From positions 162,215 through 226,214 of the forward strand of contig CAMJWS010000003.1 of the NCBI GenBank assembly GCA_946409515.1: a DNA stretch of 64,000 nt. Reading direction: 5' to 3'. The notes under the pieces are model-generated. The model was given only the letters and a program-made list of their open reading frames with translations, did not search any database and was not told where the DNA came from. The position numbers and the translations under genes are program-made. Origin of the DNA: an uncultured Caryophanales bacterium. Lineage in GTDB: Bacteria > Bacillota_I > Bacilli_A > RFN20 > CAG-826. Below, piece after piece: positions 1 through 8,562 of this stretch (positions are counted from its first letter, which is position 1; every line of letters begins with the position of its first letter).

Positions 1-1062
1 TAAGAAGATAACGTTCTTAGCGTGTGGACCATGGCTAATTGGTTTAACAATCTTTTCAATGTGATTGATTGGATAACTAACACGTGTGTTTTCTGTGACT
101 GTCTTATCAGCAAAGTCAATTTTGCCGTTAGCATCAACAGTAACGTTTTCTAATAAAGCGTTTCTACGGATAGCGTTATAGATATCTGGTTCACTTTCTT
201 TATCTAAGTTAATGACTTTAGCGTAGCAACCACCTTCGAGGTTGAAGACACCATTGTCATCCCAACCGTGTTCATCATCACCGATGAGTAATCTCTTTGG
301 ATCGGTTGATAATGTAGTTTTACCTGTACCGGATAAACCGAAGAAGATGGCGGTATTTTCACCATTCATATCAGTGTTCGCGGAGCAGTGCATTGAGGCA
401 ATGCCTTTAAGTGGTAAGTAGTAGTTCATCATGGAGAACATACCTTTCTTCATTTCACCACCGTACCATGTATTTAAAATGACTTGTTCTTTACTTGTGA
501 TGTTGAACGCAACACATGTTTCAGAGTTAAGTCCTAATTCTTTGTAGTTTTCAACTTTAGCTTTAGAAGCAGTATAAACGATGAAGTCTGGTTCAAAGTT
601 CTTTAATTCTTCTTCTGTTGGCTTAATGAACATATTTCTAACGAAATGTGCTTGCCATGCCACTTCCATAATGAAGCGGACGGCCATTCTTGTATCCTTG
701 TTAGCACCACAATAGGCATCAACAACGAACAATCTCTTTTCAGATAATTCCTTTTGAGCAAGAGCTTTGACTTTAGCCCAAACATCTTCACTCATTGGAT
801 GGTTATCGTTCTTATAACCTTCTGAAGTCCACCAAACTGTATTTTCGCTGTTCTTATCGACGACAATGTATTTGTCCTTTGGGGATCTACCTGTGTAGAT
901 ACCAGTCATAACGTTAACAGCGTTAAGTTCGGTAACTGTACCTTTTTCATAGCCTTCGAGGCTAGCTTTTGTTTCTTCTTCGAAAAGAAGTTCATAAGAA
1001 GGGTTATAAACCACTTCTTTTACATTTTTGATTCCATATTTACCTAAATCAATATTTGGCAT
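1..1062 (-). CDS. pckA: Phosphoenolpyruvate carboxykinase (ATP), C-terminus cut by window edge
   Basis: The reading frame runs off the left edge; 354 N-terminal codons are present out of about 530-540 in the family. It catalyses ATP-dependent interconversion of oxaloacetate and phosphoenolpyruvate plus CO2 in the cytoplasm. The nucleotide-binding kinase-1a loop GLSGTGKTT lies at residues 242-250, and the motifs [11 protein letters not shown] and YTGRSPKDK are family hallmarks. The start ATG at 1062 follows a good ribosome site (GAGGAG about 7 bases upstream). In fermenting gut bacteria the enzyme often runs in the CO2-fixing, ATP-forming direction; that role here is inference. The gene is divergent from the small membrane-protein cassette to its right. 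Confidence 0.96.
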   Translation of the reverse strand, partial: MPNIDLGKYGIKNVKEVVYNPSYELLFEEETKASLEGYEKGTVTELNAVNVMTGIYTGRSPKDKYIVVDKNSENTVWWTSEGYKNDNHPMSEDVWAKVKALAQKELSEKRLFVVDAYCGANKDTRMAVRFIMEVAWQAHFVRNMFIKPTEEELKNFEPDFIVYTASKAKVENYKELGLNSETCVAFNITSKEQVILNTWYGGEMKKGMFSMMNYYLPLKGIASMHCSANTDMNGENTAIFFGLSGTGKTTLSTDPKRLLIGDDEHGWDDNGVFNLEGGCYAKVINLDKESEPDIYNAIRRNALLENVTVDANGKIDFADKTVTENTRVSYPINHIEKIVKPISHGPHAKNVIFL

Positions 1063-1114
1063 ATGTTTACTCCTCTTTCTAAGCGTTTAACCCAAAAACG
1101 CCCAAATCGAAATC

Positions 1115-1123
1115 ATTGTATCA
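1115..1123 (-). promoter_or_regulatory. Probable pckA promoter, extended -10
   Basis: On the minus strand this reads TGATACAAT, a TACAAT -10 box preceded by TG at the extended position. It lies about 55 bases before the pckA start. No convincing -35 hexamer is visible, which fits an extended -10 promoter. The rest of 1063-1275 is AT-rich with no RNA gene recognised. Confidence 0.5.
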
Positions 1124-1275
1124 CAATTATTTATAAATAATTAACAAAAACGGTAAAAATAATTTGTGACAAACACTAGGCAAGTGTATGCATATACGAA
1201 TCAAATATTATTTTGATTATGTTTCTAGGTCGTCTTCAAGAGTTGTTTATTTCTTGAGCCAATCTATAATATTTT

Positions 1276-1671
1276 GTGATGGGCTCGGAAATATATTTAT
1301 TAATGTTTGCCTTATTCATTACCCCAATTCCAGGTGGGATTGTTTTAATCGCTCTTGGAAATAAATTTCATAAGAAGCCAATGATAATATGGGGTTCAAT
1401 CATCGTTGGTGTTTTGGCATTCTGCTCTCTTATGACGTTTGCCTTTTTCACTGGTGGAGCGCTTTTCTTATTATTTGGTTTACCACTTTTAATATTACTC
1501 GCTTCCGCGATTGCCTTTGTCATTGCCATATACTATCTCGTTGATGGCTTTATGCGACATATTAAAGGACGAATTATCGCTGGCTTTGTTATTCTCGGAG
1601 TCATTGTTTCATTTGTAATCATTCCAATCATTTTGATATCTATATTTGGTTTACCTATCAGTCTTATGTAA
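1276..1671 (+). CDS. Small membrane protein of unknown function
   Basis: This 131-residue protein is almost wholly hydrophobic, with about four predicted membrane segments (roughly residues 5-27, 36-60, 62-85 and 98-125) and short basic loops. I do not recognise a family. The start could be GTG at 1276 or ATG at 1279; stops upstream in frame exclude anything earlier, and no clear ribosome site is visible. It opens a same-strand run of five genes whose fourth encodes an anchored PstS-like binding protein, so a role with that protein is possible but unproven. The pattern GGxVLIALGxKxxxKPMIIWG resembles the N-terminal part of the next protein, suggesting the two are distant paralogues. Confidence 0.7.
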   Translation: MMGSEIYLLMFALFITPIPGGIVLIALGNKFHKKPMIIWGSIIVGVLAFCSLMTFAFFTGGALFLLFGLPLLILLASAIAFVIAIYYLVDGFMRHIKGRIIAGFVILGVIVSFVIIPIILISIFGLPISLM

Positions 1672-1706
1672 TTTTTAACGTCTAATTATTTGAGGACTCA
1701 AAAACT

Positions 1707-2147
1707 ATGGAAATTATCGTATGTATCTTAATCGGCGCTGCACTTATTACTGCAGGTGTCATGTTAGTAATTAATGGCGGTAAGCGTCAGCAAAAGCCAA
1801 TGCTTATTGGTGGTTGGGTACTCACTATTGCCGCGATTGTCGGCACTATCGTGGGAGTCATCCTTTTCGCAGGTCTTGGTAAACAAAGCTTAACTTCCGC
1901 TTTTATTACCTACGCTTTCCCAGCATTAATGCTTATTGGCTTTATTATTGCCATCGGTGTGGGTGTTGGTAATTTAATCAAAGGTTACGAAAAAGACAAA
2001 GAAGGAAAAGTTAACACTAATAAAATCATCGCAGGATGGGCATTACTTATCCTATCCATCTTATTAGTTTTAGCGGTCATTATTCCTTTAACAATTGTCT
2101 TTGATCAACAAAGTAGCGGGGACGCAAACGAAATCAGGTTTATGTAA
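1707..2147 (+). CDS. Small four-helix membrane protein of unknown function
   Basis: The 146-residue product has four strongly hydrophobic segments (about 2-22, 33-55, 67-90, 110-132) and a charged loop near residue 95. A GAGGA ribosome site precedes the ATG. Its start (hydrophobic helix, then GGKRQQKPMLIGGW) parallels the previous protein, whose equivalent stretch ends KKPMIIWG, so the pair look like diverged duplicates. No family or function is recognised. It is followed after one base by a 46-residue membrane peptide, which implies translational coupling within the cassette. Confidence 0.72.
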   Translation: MEIIVCILIGAALITAGVMLVINGGKRQQKPMLIGGWVLTIAAIVGTIVGVILFAGLGKQSLTSAFITYAFPALMLIGFIIAIGVGVGNLIKGYEKDKEGKVNTNKIIAGWALLILSILLVLAVIIPLTIVFDQQSSGDANEIRFM

Positions 2148-2148
2148 T

Positions 2149-2289
2149 ATGAGTGATAAATTATTTAAATGGATTTTATCCATCATCGCTATCGTTGGAG
2201 TGGTTAGTATTGTCACTCTTTTGATAGTCACAATTGTCCTTTATAGACAAACATCAATGATTACTTTCATTGAAAAGGAGCTTTGGTAA
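2149..2289 (+). CDS. 46-residue single-pass membrane peptide
   Basis: The peptide starts at ATG 2149, one base after the stop of the preceding gene, and its TAA stop overlaps the ATG of the next gene by one base. It has one membrane helix (about residues 7-30) and a short C-terminal tail ending KELW. The AAGGAG ribosome site of the next gene lies inside its 3' end. The tight packing on both sides supports it as a real gene, but it is too short to assign to a family. Confidence 0.6.
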   Translation: MSDKLFKWILSIIAIVGVVSIVTLLIVTIVLYRQTSMITFIEKELW

Positions 2290-3245
2290 TGGATAAGAAG
2301 AAATTAGTTAAACAAATATTGGCAATATTTGGTGTTGTTTCTTTCATGGTCATCACCAATGTCTTTATTTTCGCGGTGTTCACTAATAGATGTATTAACG
2401 ATACATCCTCACAAATGCAGGCTAAATCTGTGGAAGTAGATCAATACTTACCATTCGCTCAAGAAACAAAAATTGTCAAAAGAGATTATAGTGATAAATT
2501 AGAAGGTGACTTACCAGTCATCGACGGGGCTGCGGCATTAGTGCCTGTCTTTAATTCACTAGTGTATTCCATCTATCCTGAATCATCGGTTAAATATGAA
2601 AACGGTGATTTCACTAGTGATTCCGCTTTGCAATACCACAACACCCGTGGTGCATTTAAAGGTATTGTGGATGGGGACTGTGATATCGCTTTCTGTGCTA
2701 AACCTAGTGATGAACAAGTTAGATATGGTTTAGATAAAGGTGTGGAATTAGAATTAACACCAATTGGTAGAGAAGCATTCGTCTTTATTGTAAATAAAAA
2801 TAATCCAGTTGATGGTTTAACCATGGAACAATTAAAACAAATCTATTCTGGTAAGGTTACTAACTGGAAAGATGTTGGAGGCGCAAACCGCCCGATCAAT
2901 GTTGTACAAAGAAACCAAGGCAGTGGTTCTCAAACCACACTAGAAAAATTGTTTGGTAAAGATATTAAACCTAATTTCTTTGGTCCTTTAGGATCATCAC
3001 TAGGCTTCTCATTTAGATTCTATGTTGAAGAATTAACTAAGCATGGACATATTAAGATGCTTAAATTAAACGATGTTTATCCAAGTAGAGAAAACGTCCA
3101 AAATGAATCCTACCCTATCGTCTCTAATTTCTATGCCGTTACAAGAAAAGGCGAAACAAATCCAAATGTCCAAAAGGTTTTAGACTTTGTTCTTTCCTCT
3201 CTTGGTCAAGAAATCATTAACGAAACAGGATATGTTTCCTTATAG
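2289..3245 (+). CDS. Membrane-anchored PstS-like (phosphate-binding fold) substrate-binding protein
   Basis: The start is taken at ATG 2289, which has AAGGAG 8 bases upstream; a TTG six bases earlier is less likely. The 318-residue protein has an N-terminal membrane helix (about 10-32) with no classical lipobox, then a periplasmic-binding-like domain. Family marks are DIAFCAKPSDEQ, the stretch TMEQLKQIYSGKVTNW, and QGSGSQTTLE, the last being the loop that binds the anion in PstS proteins. No pstC, pstA or pstB lies nearby; instead the neighbours are small membrane proteins of unknown function. It may sense or capture phosphate at the surface, or bind another ligand with the same fold. Confidence 0.8.
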   Translation: MDKKKLVKQILAIFGVVSFMVITNVFIFAVFTNRCINDTSSQMQAKSVEVDQYLPFAQETKIVKRDYSDKLEGDLPVIDGAAALVPVFNSLVYSIYPESSVKYENGDFTSDSALQYHNTRGAFKGIVDGDCDIAFCAKPSDEQVRYGLDKGVELELTPIGREAFVFIVNKNNPVDGLTMEQLKQIYSGKVTNWKDVGGANRPINVVQRNQGSGSQTTLEKLFGKDIKPNFFGPLGSSLGFSFRFYVEELTKHGHIKMLKLNDVYPSRENVQNESYPIVSNFYAVTRKGETNPNVQKVLDFVLSSLGQEIINETGYVSL

Positions 3246-3256
3246 GAATAATTATT

Positions 3257-3724
3257 GTGGGACTTATATTTTTCAATTTAATGATATTTACAGTTACACT
3301 TACTGCGCTTCTTTTATTAGTGTTTGGTATTATCTTTCGTAAGAATAAAGATAAAAACAATCCGAAAAGAAGTAATGGAGTATGGCTTATTGTACTAGGG
3401 GCAATACTATTACTACCTTTCCTCATACTAGATATTTATTTCCTAGTCAGAGAAGCGAGTGGAGGCGCTAATGTAATCGGTAATGGCACTTTGCTAATAG
3501 GTAGCTTCCTTATTTGGCCAATTGTATTAATCGTAGATGCTGGTGTTCTTACGTTCTATTTAGTCATAGGCATATCCTTCATGCGCTCAGGCAAAGATAA
3601 GAAGACAAAAGAGATAGTAGCTATTGATCATTATGTTTTTGGTCGTTTACTCATTATATTTGGTATTGCATATATCGTTTGTGCGATAGGTGCGACATTT
3701 ATTCCGCCATCATTCTTGGGATAA
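3257..3724 (+). CDS. Small membrane protein of unknown function
   Basis: The 155-residue protein begins at GTG 3257, with AGGAA 9 bases upstream, 11 bases after the PstS-like gene. It has four predicted membrane segments (about 3-22, 37-60, 75-102, 128-150) and a basic loop FRKNKDKNNPKR. No family is recognised. It closes the cassette, which ends at a strong hairpin terminator. It is likely co-transcribed with the binding protein. Confidence 0.68.
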   Translation: MGLIFFNLMIFTVTLTALLLLVFGIIFRKNKDKNNPKRSNGVWLIVLGAILLLPFLILDIYFLVREASGGANVIGNGTLLIGSFLIWPIVLIVDAGVLTFYLVIGISFMRSGKDKKTKEIVAIDHYVFGRLLIIFGIAYIVCAIGATFIPPSFLG

Positions 3725-3739
3725 TTATTTAAGCAAAAG

Positions 3740-3777
3740 AAAAAGACGGACAAGCCGTGAAGCAAGTCCGTCTTTTT
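3740..3777. terminator. Bidirectional rho-independent terminator
   Basis: The 12-bp perfect stem AAAAAGACGGAC / GTCCGTCTTTTT has a 14-base loop and A and T runs on either side. It can stop both the plus-strand cassette and the converging minus-strand protease gene. Confidence 0.9.
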
Positions 3778-3788
3778 GGTTGTAACTG

Positions 3789-6700
3789 TTAATTCACTCT
3801 TGTGACATGTAATGTGTAGTCACTGACATCGTGATACCAGTCATATCCTCTTACTCTGAGGTAAATGATATCTCCGGCGCGTAAGTACTCAGTAAACATG
3901 AAGTTGTTTCCTGTTCCTTCATCATCATAATACTCTCCGTTTCCGGTTGGGTATTCGCCAAGATAAACATCACAACATGGATCATAGTTTCCTGTTGTTT
4001 CAAAGCGATATGTACCGTCTTGTGGTGCAACAAATCTGAACCATTCACAATCATAAGCATCAATTGAGCTTTGATATTGGTCGCCTTCATATAATTCCGC
4101 TCTAATTTCTGCGTGGTGACCACATTTTGAACAAACAAGAGTAGCGTTATGGCCGTGGCCATATGGTATCATCGAATCATAACTGTGTTCTTCAAAAATG
4201 TAACTTCCACAAGCACAATATACTCTGTGTCCTTCACTATCACCTTCACCGTATTCGGTATATGAGTGAGTGTGGGCAGGTGTATAGGAAGCTGTAACTG
4301 TGAAATTACCAGATGAGCTAGAACTCCAGCCTCTCACTCTGAGGTAGATTTTTTGATTTGCGTTTAAATAAATACCAATTCTGAAATTGTTACCTGGGCC
4401 ATCATCATCGTTATAATCAATACGGCCTTCTATAGTGGTATCTGACACTTTTGTATGGAATAAATCGACAAATGTATCGAGATTGCTTTCACTTTCAAAA
4501 TAGTAAGTTCCAGCTTGTGGCGCAACAAATCTGAACCATCTTCTTTCACCAGGGTTATAGTGACTTGGAGCAGGTTGCCATGTGAAGATGCTTGCAACTT
4601 CTGGTTCCATGAATAAATCACGCCAACTATAGAAATGAGTATCTTCAATTGGGTAGATTATATCGAATTCGTCGTCCCAATAATGTAGGCTTAGGCCATG
4701 CGAAGTTGAATAACTGCCAGCTCTTCCAAGAGAAGCAATGGAATATTGAACAACATCGTAAATGCTACCTTCATTGCTGAAGTAACCGTCTTGATCGTAT
4801 CCATAATCATCTAAATTTGGGAAATAATTTAAAACTGCCCAAATTTCATCATGGAATTGAGAAAACACATCATCTTCAAGAAGCAAAGTAAGAGTGTTAA
4901 CAACATCAACCAAAGCATAAGGCGCCCCATTGGAACCTTGAGCACCGTAACCATAATGATGTTGTGATTGCATTATGCTTTCGAAAGCAGCAAAGTTTGT
5001 AGCAACGACTGGGGACATCACATCAGAAAGATGATTAAACGCTTCTAAGTATCCTTCCATTACAGTTAGGTTGACAACAGACATACATTGTTCCCAAGCG
5101 TATAAGTAACTTTGTGGTTGGTGTGCAAATGTGTATGCGATTTCTTTCACAATCGAATAAGTGCTTTCATTTCGATATAAATTATCAATCCAGAGGTCGT
5201 ATGCCCAGCCATTATCAGCGGATGTTTCTTCTTCAGAAGCAACTTGATATTTGAAATATTTGGAATTGAATTCAGCGACATCTTGAACTTGCATTAAACA
5301 AGCATCGTAACCGATAAATTCTAATTTTGTAGAAGGGTTATTTCCAAGAACGTTTCTAAACGCCATATCTGTCTCTGAACTAACTAAACCATCTTCATAG
5401 CTTAAACCATAGTCATCAAAGCAAACACCATTAACACCACGACCGTGGTCATAAAGGACAACACCTGTTTTATTTGCTGGATAATAGTTGAAGCCCCATC
5501 TTAAGAATGATTCAAATGTTGATTCATAGCACATTCTTGTATATGGAATGATTTGATCAAGATAGAGATTGTTATTTCTTACATGATATCTGTACAAGAA
5601 GTTTCCTTGTGGAAGAGAATCATGATATCTGCAATCAGTTTCAATGATAATATTCACGTTTGAAGGTTGGTTTGGAACTGACAAAATTTCACTAATGTTA
5701 TCGTACGCTGGTAAGTCAGCAGCATACATGTATAACATGACAGTCCACTCTGCTGTTGAATTAGGAGTGACTGGTTGACATTGATTTCTTTCTAAGCATA
5801 ATAAGTATTCAATATCCGCTAAGCGGCTTTGGTTTTGGCTCTTAACATTGCTTAAGAAATAATCAAAATCTGAGTAACCACCTGTACTAAGGATAGCGTT
5901 CCACATTTTTTGATGTCCTAGCGCAACGTTGTCACCGTTTCTAGTAGTACTATCTAGTAATTTAATCATTGTGCTTGTAACCGCAGATTCAACACCTTCA
6001 ATCACGATAGTATTATTGCCAGATTTTCCAGGTGCAAAAGTTCCATAATTCACATTTAAACCTCTGTATGTATCTGAATAAACTAAATTACCGAAGTCAG
6101 GAGCGGTAAATGATGAATGATATTGCTTGTAATATAACTGTGAAGCAAGACCAATATATGTCGCTAGACCTTCATGATACGCTAAAGCCTTACCATCAGA
6201 AGTACCATATCTATTGATAAGGTTTTCATGAACGGTGTGAGGCATTCTAGTACTAAAGGAGAAATAATGGCCGATGTTTAGCATTTCTTCTGCGTAGTGG
6301 GCATATTCATGGCTTAAAAGATCCCAGTTATTATAGTCTTCCTTTTGAACATCGATAATATGTTGATACCAAGGATAATCACGGTATTCTGTGGAATAAG
6401 AAGGATATCTAGTTCTCACATAATCAACACCATCAGTGAAGGCATTGATATATTGATATGTAGGTATTTCAGCCTCTGCTATTTCATAAGCAGCCGCTCT
6501 ATCACTACGGCTTGGATAAACATTAATGTAGTATGTAATGTAAGCATAGTTACTTAAGCTTTGTGTATATGTGCTTGAAGTATAGCTCTTTTCTGTACGA
6601 ACAAAGGCATAACTTCTCAACTGAGAATCTTCAACTCTAGTAGCGGCAGAAATAGCGCTCATTCTCACTTGAATGTCCTTGCGCATGTAATTACTAGCTT

Positions 6701-7499
6701 GTTGCTTAGTAAGAGTTACTGTGTAATAACCTTGTTCATCCGTGCATTGGAAACTATCACCAGTTTTTATAACAGTGTCGTTTGCTGCAATAAAATTGGT
6801 TTTAATACCCGCTAATGGGTGTGATGTTGATCCATCAGCTTCATACCATTTTGCAATGACACGCAACCTAACGGTATCTGAACTGGCTGTAGAAGAAGAT
6901 ATTGATGTTTGAATATCGTTACTTCCACTAAAAGTGAAGTCTCCATAACGTTTCTCGGCATCTAATTCTTCGTTTGAATAGGTGTCATACATGTAAGGAT
7001 CTTCTGTGTAAGATAGCCAATAGCTTTCACCGTTGGTTGCCCTATAAGCCATAAAGAATTTGGCTCTTGCATCAAATTTAGACAACATTGAGGCACAGTA
7101 GTTTGTTCCGTCTGAGTAAACATAGACTGTTCTAGTGCGTGATCTGCCGTTGGTTGTGTAACCAAATGTAGCATAGAAATCACCACTAGTTGATGGCGAA
7201 GTGATACTGGCATGATAGCCATTGCTTGTACTGGTTGTCACTTGAAGAGCAGAAGACTTATAAAGAAGTCTAAAGTTACTAATAGTTCCTTCGTACTCCA
7301 GATTGGCACTGATGGTGTTTCCTGCGTTCCCGCTTTCGCCATTTAAAGTGAAATAGTTTTGCTCATCGTTAGGAGCGCAACTAATTGATCCGCCTGTGTC
7401 GACAGCAGTTTTCTTAGGTGAACTAGCTATTTTTCCACCCGAATTAAAACCGGCTGCTAAAGCAATCACAAGCGATGCAATAATAACTTTTGAATGCAT
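3789..7499 (-). CDS. Large secreted protein with HExxH metallopeptidase region and clostripain-type (C11) cysteine peptidase domain
   Basis: The ATG at 7499 is chosen because GAGGAGG lies 7 bases upstream, giving 1236 residues with a signal peptide (about 1-25). The first 330 residues look like beta-rich adhesion modules. A zinc-binding motif HEYAH is at 397-401, with HEG at 442-444 as a possible third-ligand region, as in gluzincins. From about residue 605 (WTVMLYMYAA) a clostripain-family domain follows: YDHGRG has the catalytic His685 and YDACLM the catalytic Cys734. The C-terminus carries two pre-peptidase C-terminal-like beta modules (about 965-1080 and 1145-1236, each with WFRFVAPQ.GTY), separated by a Cys/His-rich stretch with two CxC/CxxC pairs. 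It probably degrades host or dietary protein outside the cell. Activity of either site is inferred. Confidence 0.85.
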   Translation of the reverse strand: MHSKVIIASLVIALAAGFNSGGKIASSPKKTAVDTGGSISCAPNDEQNYFTLNGESGNAGNTISANLEYEGTISNFRLLYKSSALQVTTSTSNGYHASITSPSTSGDFYATFGYTTNGRSRTRTVYVYSDGTNYCASMLSKFDARAKFFMAYRATNGESYWLSYTEDPYMYDTYSNEELDAEKRYGDFTFSGSNDIQTSISSSTASSDTVRLRVIAKWYEADGSTSHPLAGIKTNFIAANDTVIKTGDSFQCTDEQGYYTVTLTKQQASNYMRKDIQVRMSAISAATRVEDSQLRSYAFVRTEKSYTSSTYTQSLSNYAYITYYINVYPSRSDRAAAYEIAEAEIPTYQYINAFTDGVDYVRTRYPSYSTEYRDYPWYQHIIDVQKEDYNNWDLLSHEYAHYAEEMLNIGHYFSFSTRMPHTVHENLINRYGTSDGKALAYHEGLATYIGLASQLYYKQYHSSFTAPDFGNLVYSDTYRGLNVNYGTFAPGKSGNNTIVIEGVESAVTSTMIKLLDSTTRNGDNVALGHQKMWNAILSTGGYSDFDYFLSNVKSQNQSRLADIEYLLCLERNQCQPVTPNSTAEWTVMLYMYAADLPAYDNISEILSVPNQPSNVNIIIETDCRYHDSLPQGNFLYRYHVRNNNLYLDQIIPYTRMCYESTFESFLRWGFNYYPANKTGVVLYDHGRGVNGVCFDDYGLSYEDGLVSSETDMAFRNVLGNNPSTKLEFIGYDACLMQVQDVAEFNSKYFKYQVASEEETSADNGWAYDLWIDNLYRNESTYSIVKEIAYTFAHQPQSYLYAWEQCMSVVNLTVMEGYLEAFNHLSDVMSPVVATNFAAFESIMQSQHHYGYGAQGSNGAPYALVDVVNTLTLLLEDDVFSQFHDEIWAVLNYFPNLDDYGYDQDGYFSNEGSIYDVVQYSIASLGRAGSYSTSHGLSLHYWDDEFDIIYPIEDTHFYSWRDLFMEPEVASIFTWQPAPSHYNPGERRWFRFVAPQAGTYYFESESNLDTFVDLFHTKVSDTTIEGRIDYNDDDGPGNNFRIGIYLNANQKIYLRVRGWSSSSSGNFTVTASYTPAHTHSYTEYGEGDSEGHRVYCACGSYIFEEHSYDSMIPYGHGHNATLVCSKCGHHAEIRAELYEGDQYQSSIDAYDCEWFRFVAPQDGTYRFETTGNYDPCCDVYLGEYPTGNGEYYDDEGTGNNFMFTEYLRAGDIIYLRVRGYDWYHDVSDYTLHVTRVN

Positions 7500-7554
7500 T
7501 TTAATACCTCCTCTACATATAAAAGTTAAATGCACATTTTATTCCCACTGCTTA

Positions 7555-7660
7555 GGAAAGAAGGCATAACAAAAAATAGGCATGCACATCCTTTTCCGCT
7601 ATTATGCGCGGATCCCAAACAGTTTTCGTGTTTGGATAATGATTAAGACACAATAAAATT
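7555..7660 (-). promoter_or_regulatory. Structured 5' leader of the protease gene
   Basis: Between the promoter at 7700-7727 and the start at 7499 there are about 190 untranslated bases. On the minus strand they include a hairpin CCAAACA / TGTTTGG (7609-7630) and a CCGC / GCGG hairpin, with an alternative pairing GCGCAT / ATGTGC followed after a few bases by a T6 run. I do not recognise a known riboswitch. It may be an attenuator or simply a stabilising leader. Confidence 0.4.
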
Positions 7661-7699
7661 AGTAACTATCGAATTTTTATTTGCCTTTAATCTACTTTC

Positions 7700-7727
7700 A
7701 ATATAACTCTTTGAAGTAAACAGTCAA
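7700..7727 (-). promoter_or_regulatory. Promoter of the large protease gene
   Basis: On the minus strand the -35 box is TTGACT (7727-7722) and the -10 box TATATT (7705-7700), with a 16-base spacer. This predicts transcription from about 7693 and a leader of about 190 bases. Confidence 0.7.
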
Positions 7728-7781
7728 TAAACATTTTAAAAGTTACATTAGTAACAAAAAGTTATGACAGTGTCTAAATTA

Positions 7782-7804
7782 TTTGTTTAACGTGTTTAAA
7801 CAAA
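7782..7804. promoter_or_regulatory. Perfect 9-bp inverted repeat, candidate operator
   Basis: TTTGTTTAA and TTAAACAAA flank CGTGT. It lies about 55 bases upstream of the -35 box of the protease promoter, a typical place for an activator or repressor site, and has no T run to suggest a terminator. The binding factor is unknown. Confidence 0.4.
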
Positions 7805-7819
7805 GAAAGCAATAAAAAA

Positions 7820-7860
7820 GATGACAAGTGTAAGGTTTACAAGCCTTTATTTTTGTCATC
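7820..7860 (-). terminator. Terminator of the isochorismatase-fold gene
   Basis: The stem GATGACAA / TTGTCATC encloses a second small AAGG / CCTT stem and is followed on the minus strand by a T run (7814-7819). It lies 25 bases beyond the stop of the gene at 7886. Confidence 0.8.
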
Positions 7861-7885
7861 GTTTTTTATTAACTAAGTTGGTTAA

Positions 7886-8437
7886 TTATTTGCTGAATAA
7901 ATCGAATAATTCTTTATTGGTGTAGTTAGGAGCACCATATGTTTCTTTAGCGTATCTTAAGCCATATTCATAATCTTCTTTAGTGAAGGAATTTGTGGCT
8001 TCGTTAGCAAAGATAACTTCGTAGTTATTTTGATATGCATCCGCAGCGGTATGTCTGCAGCACATATGGGTGTGTAAACCAGCAATGACGACTGTGGTAA
8101 CACCTAATTCTTTGAGTAATAAGTCTAAATCTGTTTGGAAGAAACCAGAGTATCTTCTCTTTGGAACGATGTAGTCTTTTTCGCTAACTGGTAATTCTGG
8201 GATAATTTCAGCACCCCATGTACCTTTGATAGCGTGATCGCCCCATAATTTTAATTCGTTATCGACACCCTTGTAGTGGCAGTCGTTGCAGAAGATAACT
8301 GGAACATCATTCTTTCTTGCTTCTTCTAATAATTCTTGTGTTGGTTTAACAATCGCTTTAGCGTTGTCACAACCGATGACACCAGTCACAAAGTCGTTAA
8401 GCATATCAACGACGAGAATTGCGTATTTTTTGTTCAT
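7886..8437 (-). CDS. Isochorismatase-family cysteine hydrolase (nicotinamidase-like)
   Basis: The 183-residue cytoplasmic protein has the family's Asp-Lys-Cys triad: Asp11 in VVDMLNDF, Lys93 in VPKRRYSGF, and Cys126 in THMCCRHTAADA, aligned by its distance from the Thr of the nicotinamidase motif. Members hydrolyse amides or vinyl ethers, most often nicotinamide to nicotinate in NAD salvage. The length fits small nicotinamidase-like enzymes, but the metal-binding His cluster is not clear enough to name pncA. It is flanked by its own terminator and a possible promoter, so it is probably monocistronic. Confidence 0.85.
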   Translation of the reverse strand: MNKKYAILVVDMLNDFVTGVIGCDNAKAIVKPTQELLEEARKNDVPVIFCNDCHYKGVDNELKLWGDHAIKGTWGAEIIPELPVSEKDYIVPKRRYSGFFQTDLDLLLKELGVTTVVIAGLHTHMCCRHTAADAYQNNYEVIFANEATNSFTKEDYEYGLRYAKETYGAPNYTNKELFDLFSK

Positions 8438-8472
8438 TTCTTTTAAAACCCTTCTTAAAACACATTGGCTAT

Positions 8473-8500
8473 ATTTTATATATAAATAGGAAAAAGTAAA
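8473..8500 (-). promoter_or_regulatory. Possible promoter of the isochorismatase-fold gene
   Basis: On the minus strand TTTACT (8500-8495) and TAAAAT (8478-8473) are separated by 16 bases, about 35 bases before the start codon. The surroundings are very AT-rich, so chance matches are possible. Confidence 0.4.
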
Positions 8501-8510
8501 ATATTTTTTA

Positions 8511-8540
8511 TAAATAAAAAGGCCACATTAAGTTGTGGCC
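8511..8540 (-). terminator. Terminator of gpmA
   Basis: The 7-bp stem GGCCACA / TGTGGCC with a 6-base loop (8521-8540) is followed on the minus strand by a TTTTTATTT tract. It lies 22 bases past the gpmA stop. Confidence 0.85.
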
Positions 8541-8562
8541 TATAAAAGTTGAATATTGTGAG

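Noticed and set aside
603..791. 62-codon open frame overlapping pckA
   Set aside because: It lies on the same strand as pckA but in another frame, has no ribosome site, and encodes no recognisable protein.
1080..1095. CcpA (cre) site before pckA
   Set aside because: TCTAAGCGTTTAACC has the AAGCG core but at least three mismatches at fixed positions.
7886..8437. Naming the isochorismatase-fold protein pncA
   Set aside because: The Asp-Lys-Cys triad is present but the metal-binding residues that distinguish nicotinamidases could not be placed with confidence.
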